Assembly (NCBI GenBank): GCA_029940245.1
Contig: JAOZRF010000223.1
Span: 1-5,460 of the forward strand
Direction of reading: 5' to 3'
Source of the DNA: Desulfobacula sp.
GTDB lineage: Bacteria > Desulfobacterota > Desulfobacteria > Desulfobacterales > Desulfobacteraceae
DNA length: 5,460 nt
The notes beneath the pieces are model-generated. The model had not been told where the DNA came from. It made no database searches and saw nothing but the letters and a program-made list of their open reading frames with translations. Below, one piece after another: positions 1 through 5,460 of this stretch (the first letter of the stretch is position 1; the number at the start of each line of letters is the position of its first letter). The translations under genes were made by a program, and so were the position numbers.

Positions 1-75
1 CCGGACAGGATGAATCGGCTTCCAAAATGTAAAGTTATTTTTGAGTGGGCCCTTAACAACATGGGTAAAATTTAA
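1..75 (+). CDS. C-terminal end of an unidentified upstream gene (partial)
   Basis: Frame 1 is open from the left edge of the window to a TAA at 73-75, giving 24 residues that begin PDRMNRLPKCKV and end NNMGKI. The mix of basic, hydrophobic and polar residues looks like a real protein C-terminus, and it lies 40 nt upstream of the transporter on the same strand, as expected for a preceding operon gene. The fragment is too short to assign a family. FGGY kinases of this type can sit near acyl-CoA synthetase or other catabolic genes, but nothing here proves such a link. It could also be a chance open frame, since only 24 codons are visible. Confidence 0.4.
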   Translation, partial: PDRMNRLPKCKVIFEWALNNMGKI

Positions 76-105
76 GAATGAAAAATGGACAACAGGTAAG
101 CTCAC

Positions 106-109
106 AGGA
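106..109 (+). promoter_or_regulatory. Shine-Dalgarno AGGA supporting the TTG start at 116
   Basis: AGGA at 106-109 lies 6 nt before TTG 116. An in-frame TAG at 110-112 excludes any start further upstream, and the next in-frame ATG (codon 47) would remove the first membrane helix. The SD spacing together with the stop codon therefore fixes TTG 116 as the likely start. Confidence 0.5.
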
Positions 110-115
110 TAGAAG

Positions 116-1399
116 TTGAAGTTTGCGGATCTTAAAATAAATGAAAAAAAGATATTCGGGCTCCATCTTCTTTATTCAATAATCGAAGGGATATTGTTTG
201 GAGTAGTGGCTCTTAACGAGTTTGTGTTTATTAAAAGCCTTAAGGGTAGTCAGATGCAACTGGCTATTCTTTTTCAGGCCAGTGTAATTGTCTTTGTCTT
301 CACTGTTGTTATCCATGAATTATTAAAGCGATACAAAAAGAAAACCATCCTCAGGATGACCGCTCTTATTACCAGGTTACCCATGCTTTTGATAATCGTT
401 TTCCCCCGTGAATTGCTTCCTGCAAAGGATATGGTTTTTTATCATTATTTTTTTCTGGTCATTTTCCTTTGCTACTATTTGGCAATGCCGATTGTTTATC
501 CGATAATCAATAGTATCCTTAAAAACAATTATAGCCATTCACATTTTGGAAAACTTTATAGTTATGCTGCCATGACGAATAAAATAGTGATGATGATCAC
601 TACTTTTGTCTTTGGCTGGATGCTTGATGCCGATCCATTTTTGTTTGTTTATATTTATCCTGTCATAGGGGTACTAGGGATTTTTTCCTTGTTTTTGCTC
701 TCTTTTGCAGTGAAGGTGGACTACTTGCAAACTTGCGAAAAAATTCTTTCCATGCGGGAATCGCTTCGCAAGTCGTTCAGAGATATGAAAGCTATTATTA
801 AATTCAACAAACCCTATCGTGATTTTGAGTTAGGGTTTATGCTTTATGGGTTCTCATTTATGCTCACTGTTGCGATTATCACGCTTTTTCTGGTTGAAAA
901 ACTTGGACTGAATTACACTAGCCTTGCGTTTTATAAAAATTCATATAACCTTATAGCGATTTTGCTGTTACCGGTTTTTGGTAAACTTATAGATCGGGTT
1001 GACCCACGAAAGTTTGCTGCCTTTACTTTTTTTACTTTGCTCATGTACTTGTTTTTTATGGGACTCACTGAGTATTATCCCTATTATTTTGACATTGGTG
1101 CGTATAGATTTTATTATCTGGTAGTGATTTCTTTTGCCTGGAATGGCTTGTTTGCTGCGACGATGTCACTTTTGTGGAATATCGGGTCAGCTTATTTTTG
1201 TAAGGATGATGACGCAGGCGCATACCAATCCGTACATCTTAGCATGGTTGGCATCCGGGCAATGATTGCACCTCTCTTTGGCATCTGGTTATACCAATAC
1301 ATCGGGTTTAGTGGTGTTTTTGCCCTGGGAGTATTATTATTGATTTTATCGATCACTGTTATGTTCTGGTCGTTAAGGCGTGATAGACTGTTTATTTGA
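116..1399 (+). CDS. Major facilitator superfamily-like 12-TM transporter
   Basis: This 427-residue protein is almost entirely hydrophobic helices, at roughly residues 13-38, 48-69, 80-97, 108-131, 148-170, 174-199, 236-261, 274-288, 300-317, 332-356, 373-393 and 398-419. A long basic cytoplasmic loop (about 201-232) splits it into two six-helix halves, the standard MFS layout and length. The motif GKLIDRVDPRK (289-299), between helices 8 and 9, resembles MFS motif A (GxLxDRxGRR). The matching loop between helices 2 and 3 (HELLKRYKKK) has lost that motif, so only the C-terminal half carries it. It should act in the inner membrane as a secondary transporter or permease; the substrate cannot be read from the sequence. 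The TTG start follows an AGGA, and the TGA stop is 8 nt before the FGGY kinase stump, so sugar or polyol uptake is a reasonable guess by context only. The sequence is rich in T and A runs. Fold confidence is good, substrate unknown. Confidence 0.8.
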   Translation: MKFADLKINEKKIFGLHLLYSIIEGILFGVVALNEFVFIKSLKGSQMQLAILFQASVIVFVFTVVIHELLKRYKKKTILRMTALITRLPMLLIIVFPRELLPAKDMVFYHYFFLVIFLCYYLAMPIVYPIINSILKNNYSHSHFGKLYSYAAMTNKIVMMITTFVFGWMLDADPFLFVYIYPVIGVLGIFSLFLLSFAVKVDYLQTCEKILSMRESLRKSFRDMKAIIKFNKPYRDFELGFMLYGFSFMLTVAIITLFLVEKLGLNYTSLAFYKNSYNLIAILLLPVFGKLIDRVDPRKFAAFTFFTLLMYLFFMGLTEYYPYYFDIGAYRFYYLVVISFAWNGLFAATMSLLWNIGSAYFCKDDDAGAYQSVHLSMVGIRAMIAPLFGIWLYQYIGFSGVFALGVLLLILSITVMFWSLRRDRLFI

Positions 1400-1407
1400 G
1401 GGGGATC

Positions 1408-1527
1408 ATGAGTTCAGATATTAAATATATTCTTGCCATTGACCTTGGCACTTCAGGCCCAAAAGTGGCCCTTGTCCCTGTAAGTGATATCCTTAAAAAA
1501 TATCTGGATATCTATTATAAGGCATGA
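1408..1527 (+). pseudogene. FGGY-family carbohydrate kinase, N-terminal stump (truncated)
   Basis: An ATG at 1408, preceded by a strong GAGGGGG Shine-Dalgarno that overlaps the transporter stop, begins a 39-codon frame ending at TGA 1525-1527. Residues 7-23 read YILAIDLGTSGPKVALV. This is the first beta strand and phosphate-1 loop (D-x-G-T-S) of the ASKHA kinase fold in the style of FGGY kinases (xylulokinase, glycerol kinase and relatives), which phosphorylate sugars or polyols with ATP. Family members are about 500 residues. Here recognisable similarity stops near codon 23 (about 1476), and the rest, PVSDILKKYLDIYYKA, does not look like the family. The sugar-binding region, the second phosphate motif, the adenosine motif and the FGGY signature are all absent, and no other frame nearby resumes them. 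The product cannot be an active kinase. The intact start and RBS suggest recent truncation, probably by deletion or rearrangement. The family call rests on one short but characteristic motif. Confidence 0.65.
1486..1512. repeat. Perfect 7-bp inverted repeat between convergent genes
   Basis: GATATCC (1486-1492) pairs exactly with GGATATC (1506-1512) around a 13-nt A/T-rich loop. It lies inside the tail of the kinase stump and downstream of the minus-strand operon. It lacks the GC-rich stem and following T-tract of an intrinsic terminator on either strand, although the loop itself contains a six-base A run (T on the other strand). It may slow transcription from both sides, mark a rearrangement point, or be chance. 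Confidence 0.4.
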
Positions 1528-1553
1528 TAAAAACCAAGCGCTCAGGGTGTTCC

Positions 1554-3065
1554 TTATGAAGCTGCCAAAAGCATGAAAAACAACAGAAGGCATCCAATTG
1601 CCCGGACAATTTTATTAATTCTTTTTGTGAATCGCCAGGGCGGGAAAAAAAAGGCCATACTGAATCCTGCACACACATAAAAAATTCCTAAAAACGTTGC
1701 ATTTCCCGGTTCCCAGGCAATGATCAAGCACACCAGGTAAAAATAAACCAAAAGGGCCACGGCAACAGATTTCAACCTGCGGGGAGCTTTCAGCAGGGCA
1801 TAACATAAGGCCGGAAGTATCAGAAAAAATCCAACAGGCCCGAAGGAAAACATTTCATTGGGCATCCATGTTAAATGAAATACCTGGGCAGCACCGTTTT
1901 CACCTGAGAATGGTCTTACAGAAAAATTATACAGGGACTCAAGGGTTTGTGCAGTACTCCATTTAAAAATCTTTTCAAAAAATATATCTACAGGTGCTGT
2001 AAAATAAGCGCTTTCAAAAATATATCGTATAAAATTCGCCAATGCCCCCTGTATTCCATCGTTATTGAAAGAAATGCTTGAGAATGGCCCGGACCAGGGC
2101 GTTTTGTCAAAATAAGGCGATAAAAACAGCCGGCATTGGGAAAAAATTGCAGCGGGCAAAACTGCAAAAACGGCATAAAGATTTTTTCCCAGAATACTTT
2201 TCCATGTTATCATACCGTGCCGCCTGAAAAGAACTACGCAGGACAGAAAAAAAAGGATCGGCACAAAGATCATGCTGGAAATATTTTCAGATATGCAAAA
2301 AAAGATACCCAGAATCAACAAAATGAGATCCAGCAGGGTTGGCAGCTCAACGGATCGATATATTGCAAGAATACAGAACAACGCCACTGCAATAGATATG
2401 ATTTCCGGATCCGGGCTTATCGCCTGTACAACAAGCCTGGGTATGGACATGACCAGAATGGCTGTGGTAAATGCTATGGCCGGCCATGAATACCGCCTGG
2501 CAAGGGCATAGGTGGAAAAGCCTATGGAAAGATAGGACAGAAAACAAAAAAACCCGGCATTGGAATCTGTTTCAAATCCCAGAAATGTGTTGAACAAAAT
2601 AAAATGGTTAATGGGTAAAAACTTTGAAAATTCAGAAACCGCCCCTAATGAAAAAAAACCGCTTTTTTGATAATCAGGTACATTGTAAAATGTATTCTGA
2701 AATTCTTTTGGGACTGGTAAGAAAGCATGGATCGCCAGGTACAAAAAGCACAAAACTAAAAAAATAAAAGATATGGGGTTTTCAGATCTAAACCTTTTTA
2801 ATGTGTCCAGTATGTTGACAATATATGAACGATATCTGAAGATCAGGATAAATGACGTAATCAGAAAAAACGCCTCAATACAGGTTGAAATGATGGAATA
2901 GCCTGTGATAAAAGATATCTGGCGGATAAAAGACAGCAGCATGAAAACACAGATTATGGATAATGATCCTGATTCTGCAAATGTATTACCGTTTTTGTAA
3001 AACCAGAAAAAGACTGCGGCACACATGCAAAAAACTTGTGTAAAAAGCAATGCATTGATCAGCAC
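1554..3065 (-). CDS. GT-C-type polytopic membrane glycosyltransferase-like protein (PMT/ArnT-like)
   Basis: This 503-residue integral membrane protein has about 13-15 predicted helices, including roughly 3-22, 34-50, 56-77, 98-117, 168-187, 193-212, 218-236, 241-257, 263-279, 293-310, 405-425, 431-451, 456-474 and 485-500. There is a large soluble loop at about 311-404. Layout and style (a loop after helix 4 with P-I-N-H-F-x-x-F-N near 151-159, then ISPDPEI at 216-222, and WEPGN at 451-455 before a late helix) resemble GT-C enzymes of the GT39/ArnT kind, which move sugars from polyprenyl-phosphate donors on the periplasmic face. Substrate unknown. Translation starts at GTG 3065, 2 nt after the stop of the Cys-rich gene and 8 nt after an AGGA, so the two are probably translationally coupled. 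Oddities: the acidic/His motif often seen after helix 4 appears altered (Gln123, Asn128), and the protein ends right after its last helix, with a possible continuation in the next frame. The membrane-protein call is firm; glycosyltransferase is a family-level inference. Confidence 0.6.
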   Translation of the reverse strand: MLINALLFTQVFCMCAAVFFWFYKNGNTFAESGSLSIICVFMLLSFIRQISFITGYSIISTCIEAFFLITSFILIFRYRSYIVNILDTLKRFRSENPISFIFLVLCFLYLAIHAFLPVPKEFQNTFYNVPDYQKSGFFSLGAVSEFSKFLPINHFILFNTFLGFETDSNAGFFCFLSYLSIGFSTYALARRYSWPAIAFTTAILVMSIPRLVVQAISPDPEIISIAVALFCILAIYRSVELPTLLDLILLILGIFFCISENISSMIFVPILFFLSCVVLFRRHGMITWKSILGKNLYAVFAVLPAAIFSQCRLFLSPYFDKTPWSGPFSSISFNNDGIQGALANFIRYIFESAYFTAPVDIFFEKIFKWSTAQTLESLYNFSVRPFSGENGAAQVFHLTWMPNEMFSFGPVGFFLILPALCYALLKAPRRLKSVAVALLVYFYLVCLIIAWEPGNATFLGIFYVCAGFSMAFFFPPWRFTKRINKIVRAIGCLLLFFMLLAAS

Positions 3066-3067
3066 GC

Positions 3068-3403
3068 TTATTTTCCTTTTTCCTGTGCTTTTTTTTCTAT
3101 TAAATGATCTCTTATCTCAATCATAAAATCCCGCATGTCCCGGGCAAGTTTTTCACATTCCGGGCAATAGATCTTTTTTATCATTTTATCATGTTTTTCC
3201 AGCTGGTGGCGGAACCAGGGAATATAAGCCGTGCCTTTGCAGAATTTTTTCCCGGTATATTGAGCGATGGGGCATCCTATGCATAAAGTGAAATAATATA
3301 GTCTGCACGGCGGACAATCCAGCACACCGCCATCAGAACCTTTTTTATCAATAATCCTTTGCCATTTTTTCACGGCATCTTCCATAATATTTATTTTATT
3401 CAT
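3068..3403 (-). CDS. Small seven-cysteine protein, probably metal-binding, function unknown
   Basis: This is a 111-residue soluble, basic protein with no signal peptide or membrane helix. Its cysteines are C30-P-P-C33, C41-I-G-C44, C55 and C80-P-E-C83: three CxxC pairs and one single Cys, with H66 and H71 between them. This spacing suggests one or two bound zinc ions or an Fe-S cluster. The central pattern CPPC-x7-CIGCPI-x4-TG-x3-C-x-GTAY-x2-W resembles small uncharacterised prokaryotic proteins with a CxxC...CxGCPI...C..TPY layout; I recall the pattern but know of no assigned function. The C-terminus (about 84-106) is a charged, probably helical segment. The start ATG 3403 follows AAGGGATGG on the minus strand; a second in-frame ATG is codon 7. 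It lies 18 nt after the deacetylase and 2 nt before the membrane glycosyltransferase-like gene, suggesting a regulatory or accessory role in the same operon. That it is a real gene is well supported by its position; its function is not. Confidence 0.7.
   Translation of the reverse strand: MNKINIMEDAVKKWQRIIDKKGSDGGVLDCPPCRLYYFTLCIGCPIAQYTGKKFCKGTAYIPWFRHQLEKHDKMIKKIYCPECEKLARDMRDFMIEIRDHLIEKKAQEKGK
3074..3077 (-). promoter_or_regulatory. Shine-Dalgarno AGGA for the GTG start at 3065
   Basis: On the minus strand AAAGGAAA occurs within the last codons of the Cys-rich gene, its AGGA lying 8 nt before GTG 3065. It supports the GTG start over the internal ATG at codon 14, which would remove most of the first helix. 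Confidence 0.5.
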
Positions 3404-3421
3404 GATCCATCCCTTGCGCCA

Positions 3422-4462
3422 TTAAAAAAATTTCTTGTGCACATCCATGCAGCGCCGGACAACATAAGCCATCTTTTTTTTATCAGCTTTTGCTGCCATT
3501 GCGCCGACATCACAGCATGTAACATCGGCCATCTCCTTTAAAACAGCTTTTGTTGACTCTGAAAGTGCATCGCAATTATAGCCGCCTTCAAGGGACATCA
3601 CTATTTTACCGCTGCATGCTTTGTCGGCTATTTTTTTTATTGATGCAGCCATCCCTGCAAATCCTTGCGCAGTCATAAGCATACCCCCCATTGGGTCATC
3701 CCTATGAGTATCAAAACCGGCTGAAACAAGGATCAGTTCCGGCGCAAACTGTTCTGCCACAGGCACAAGCAAAGACTCAAAAATTGAAGTATATTCTGAA
3801 TCCCCATACCCTTTGGGGATGGGCAGATTGATCGTATATCCCTCTCCTGGTCCTGAACCTGTTTCTGTAAAACTTCCCGTACCCGGGAAAAGACCGGCTT
3901 GATGAACGGAAAAAAACAACACATTGGAATCTCTTTCAAATGCGTGCTGGGTACCGTTTCCATGATGAAGATCCCAGTCTATGATCAAAATCCTGCTTAA
4001 TTTTAAAATCTTTTGTGCAAATATGGCACCTATTGCAATATGATTGAACAGGCAATAGCCCATGGCCCGGCTTTTTTCCGCATGATGCCCTGGAGGCCGT
4101 ATCAAAGCAAATGCATTATCTAATTTATTTGCCGCTACCAGTGATATGGCGTTTAAAAATCCGCCTGTGGCGTAAAGAGCTGCATCAAAGCTATCCTCAG
4201 AGGCATGTGTATCTGCTGTTAAAGCGATGAGTGCTTTCCCTCTGGTTTCAGCTATTTTTTCAAAATATTCGTGGGTATGAAAAAGAAGGATCTCCTTTTC
4301 TTGCGCTTTTTTTGGGGGAACATCAATAAAGAGACCCTGCATGTCAGGATCATTCAGCATTGAATACAGATCGTTGAGCCTTTTGGGGGTGTCGGGACAG
4401 CCCTCGCCTGGTATATGCCTTAAAAATATATCTCCTTTTATAATACCGGTTTTTAATGTCAT
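3422..4462 (-). CDS. Histone deacetylase-family zinc-dependent deacetylase (AcuC / acetylpolyamine amidohydrolase-like)
   Basis: This 346-residue cytoplasmic enzyme spans the whole arginase/deacetylase fold with all active-site motifs. RPPGHHA (122-128) carries the catalytic His pair H126/H127. DWDLHHGNGTQ (162-172) gives zinc ligands D164 and H166. SAGFDTHRDDP (247-257) gives the third ligand D251. LEGGYN (291-296) gives the transition-state Tyr295. GYCLFNH (135-141) and FPGTG (192-196) are also family hallmarks. It should hydrolyse acetyl-lysine on proteins (AcuC of acetoin/acetate metabolism deacetylates acetyl-CoA synthetase) or N-acetyl groups on small molecules such as polyamines; sequence alone does not choose between these. 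The N-terminal segment is normal except that the usual GHPERP-type motif reads GCPDTP (21-26). The start ATG 4462 lies 17 nt after the stress-protein stop, with only a weak GGAT ribosome site. Its partner, a universal stress protein, hints at a stress or energy-state role. No acetoin or acetyl-CoA synthetase gene is visible here. Confidence 0.93.
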   Translation of the reverse strand: MTLKTGIIKGDIFLRHIPGEGCPDTPKRLNDLYSMLNDPDMQGLFIDVPPKKAQEKEILLFHTHEYFEKIAETRGKALIALTADTHASEDSFDAALYATGGFLNAISLVAANKLDNAFALIRPPGHHAEKSRAMGYCLFNHIAIGAIFAQKILKLSRILIIDWDLHHGNGTQHAFERDSNVLFFSVHQAGLFPGTGSFTETGSGPGEGYTINLPIPKGYGDSEYTSIFESLLVPVAEQFAPELILVSAGFDTHRDDPMGGMLMTAQGFAGMAASIKKIADKACSGKIVMSLEGGYNCDALSESTKAVLKEMADVTCCDVGAMAAKADKKKMAYVVRRCMDVHKKFF

Positions 4463-4479
4463 TTTATATCATCCAAAAT

Positions 4480-5364
4480 TTAAATTTCATGGGCCTGTAA
4501 ACTGGTTTTTATGGGAACCGTCAACACTGCACATGGCAAATGGCGAAGCAGTGCTGCCGTTGTAGTGGTAATGAGCCTGCCCGGGTGATCGTCAACCCCT
4601 GCTATTATCAAATCTATTTTGCGACTTTTCACATACAAAGCCAGTTCCTCGCCTGGAACGCCATGCAGGATATGCGTTCTGGCAGACATCAAATTTTCCA
4701 GCTGTAAAGATAGTTTTTCTTCCAAACGTCTTTGTGCTTCATCATAATGCCCGGAACTAATCTGTACAATTTTATCATTTACCGGCGATTCCATGACATG
4801 AACCAGACAGATATCTGCATTGAATTTTTCAGAAAATGCCAATGCATATTTTTTAAGATAAACATCTGATTCCGTCAAGCTGCAGGCAATGATGATATTT
4901 GTAATTTTCAGATTTAACCCGGATGTATGGGTTTTATCGGGAGGTATTACTAAAAGAGGCTGAGCAATTGTTTTAGCCATGCTTCCAACAACCGAGCCGA
5001 TAAACAACTGCTGTAATCCTGATAACCCTAGACTTTTCGCAATGACTAGATCTGTTTTTATTTTTTTTGCAGTCTTTGCAATTTCAAGAACAGGATCACC
5101 ATAAGCTGTGACAAAATCCCATTTCATATCAAAGCGCTTCATGAATTTTTCTATTTTTGCATGGGCTTTCTCGATCCTTTCTTCTTTTTCACCGCCCCTT
5201 TCAAATTCAATTTGCCTGGCAACAGAACCCCGGGGAGGAGGAACAGCATGAAAGACTGAAAATGAAGCGTCAAATTTCAAACAAAGCTCAACTCCCCATG
5301 AAAGCAAATGATCGGAAGTTTCCGACAGGTCTGTTGCGCAAAGTATTTTTTTTATCTTTTGCAT
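4480..5364 (-). CDS. Universal stress protein with two tandem UspA domains
   Basis: This 294-residue cytoplasmic protein is built from two Usp folds, about 1-142 and 153-285, the arrangement of UspE-type proteins. Domain 1 starts KIKKILCATDLSE and ends with a near-complete nucleotide-binding loop: the canonical G-x2-G-x9-G-S/T appears as K110-x2-G113-x9-G123-S124-V125, followed by AQPLLVIPP. Domain 2 starts KITNIIIACSLTESD and has the final strand CAVLTVP (278-284), but its loop (AGVDDHPGRLITTTT, 255-269) lacks the second Gly and the GSV. Domain 1 may therefore bind ATP while domain 2 probably does not. Usp proteins support survival under starvation, oxidative or respiratory stress, often by unclear means. 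ATG 5364 is supported by GGGGTGG 4 nt upstream on the minus strand. It is the first gene of the operon and is followed after 17 nt by the deacetylase, so the operon may be stress-responsive. Confidence 0.9.
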   Translation of the reverse strand: MQKIKKILCATDLSETSDHLLSWGVELCLKFDASFSVFHAVPPPRGSVARQIEFERGGEKEERIEKAHAKIEKFMKRFDMKWDFVTAYGDPVLEIAKTAKKIKTDLVIAKSLGLSGLQQLFIGSVVGSMAKTIAQPLLVIPPDKTHTSGLNLKITNIIIACSLTESDVYLKKYALAFSEKFNADICLVHVMESPVNDKIVQISSGHYDEAQRRLEEKLSLQLENLMSARTHILHGVPGEELALYVKSRKIDLIIAGVDDHPGRLITTTTAALLRHLPCAVLTVPIKTSLQAHEI

Positions 5365-5413
5365 CTGTCCACCCCATAGGTTTTATCAGTTTTATATTTT
5401 CTAATAACCCCCA

Positions 5414-5427
5414 TGCCCTGGCGGGCA
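5414..5427. promoter_or_regulatory. Short dyad (TGCCC-TGGC-GGGCA) upstream of the four-gene minus-strand operon
   Basis: A perfect 5-bp GC-rich stem with a 4-nt loop lies 50 nt before the stress-protein start. No T-run follows on either strand, so it is not a clear terminator; a repressor or activator site is possible. Nearby, the minus strand has TATAAA (plus 5391-5396) and TATTAG (plus 5401-5406) as -10 candidates, but no good -35 at the right distance. The promoter of this operon is therefore likely in 5365-5460 but not pinned down. No gene is visible in those 96 bases. Confidence 0.25.
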
Positions 5428-5460
5428 CAACAAATTATGAAAGAGTAATGAGATGTGAGG

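Noticed and set aside
1528..1553. Possible intrinsic terminator of the minus-strand operon (AGCGCT followed by T-run on the minus strand)
   Set aside because: AGCGCT is only a 6-bp palindrome with no loop, and the flanks do not extend a stem; not enough for a terminator call.
2136..2511. Two overlapping plus-strand open frames (117 and 79 codons)
   Set aside because: They lie opposite the membrane-protein gene, have low-complexity Lys/Asn/Gln-rich translations with no domain features, and no matching operon context; they are antisense shadows.
3104..3541. Plus-strand open frames opposite the Cys-rich protein and the deacetylase C-terminus
   Set aside because: They are about 60 codons each, antisense to well-supported genes, without a credible product.
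5351..5415. 20-codon minus-strand frame beginning ATGGGGGTTATT upstream of the stress-protein gene
   Set aside because: It overlaps the stress-protein start, has no ribosome site, and its translation shows no protein features.
5365..5460. Sigma-54 (-24/-12) promoter upstream of the stress-protein operon
   Set aside because: The GG and GC elements near the GC-rich dyad are not spaced 10 bp apart on either strand.

Overview
This window is bacterial protein-coding DNA. It holds four complete or near-complete genes in a tight minus-strand operon and the tail of a plus-strand operon. The two sets converge near position 1,500. Moderately AT-rich coding sequence, GTG/TTG starts, small hydrophilic Cys-rich proteins and a two-domain universal stress protein beside an HDAC-family deacetylase would fit a Gram-negative anaerobe such as a Desulfobacterales sulfate reducer. 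That placement is an impression from protein style: the window has no rRNA or other phylogenetic marker. I see no tRNA, rRNA, CRISPR array, transposase or integrase.

Plus strand, 1-1527: the last 24 codons of an unrecognised gene (1-75), a 12-TM major-facilitator-like transporter with a TTG start (116-1399), and, 8 nt after it, the intact ribosome-binding site and N-terminus of an FGGY-family carbohydrate kinase. That kinase ends after 39 codons (1408-1527) where about 500 would be expected. Only the first nucleotide-phosphate-binding strand-loop survives, so it is a gene stump.

Minus strand, 5364 down to 1554: a tandem-domain universal stress protein (5364-4480), an HDAC/AcuC/polyamine-deacetylase-family zinc hydrolase with a complete active site (4462-3422), a 111-residue seven-cysteine protein of unknown function (3403-3068), and a polytopic GT-C-type (PMT/ArnT-like) membrane protein (3065-1554). 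The gaps are 17, 18 and 2 nt, so the four are probably co-transcribed from upstream of 5364. A plausible but unproven reading is a stress/acetylation-control pair joined to an envelope glycosyltransferase and its small partner.

The most notable spot is the convergence at about 1475-1570. The kinase is cut short there. The GT-C gene appears to end early, with a protein-like continuation in the next reading frame. A perfect 7-bp inverted repeat lies between them. A deletion or rearrangement scar that damaged both genes would explain this. I do not see a clearly novel defence or mobile system. The best candidates for undescribed biology are the Cys-rich protein and its pairing with the membrane enzyme.
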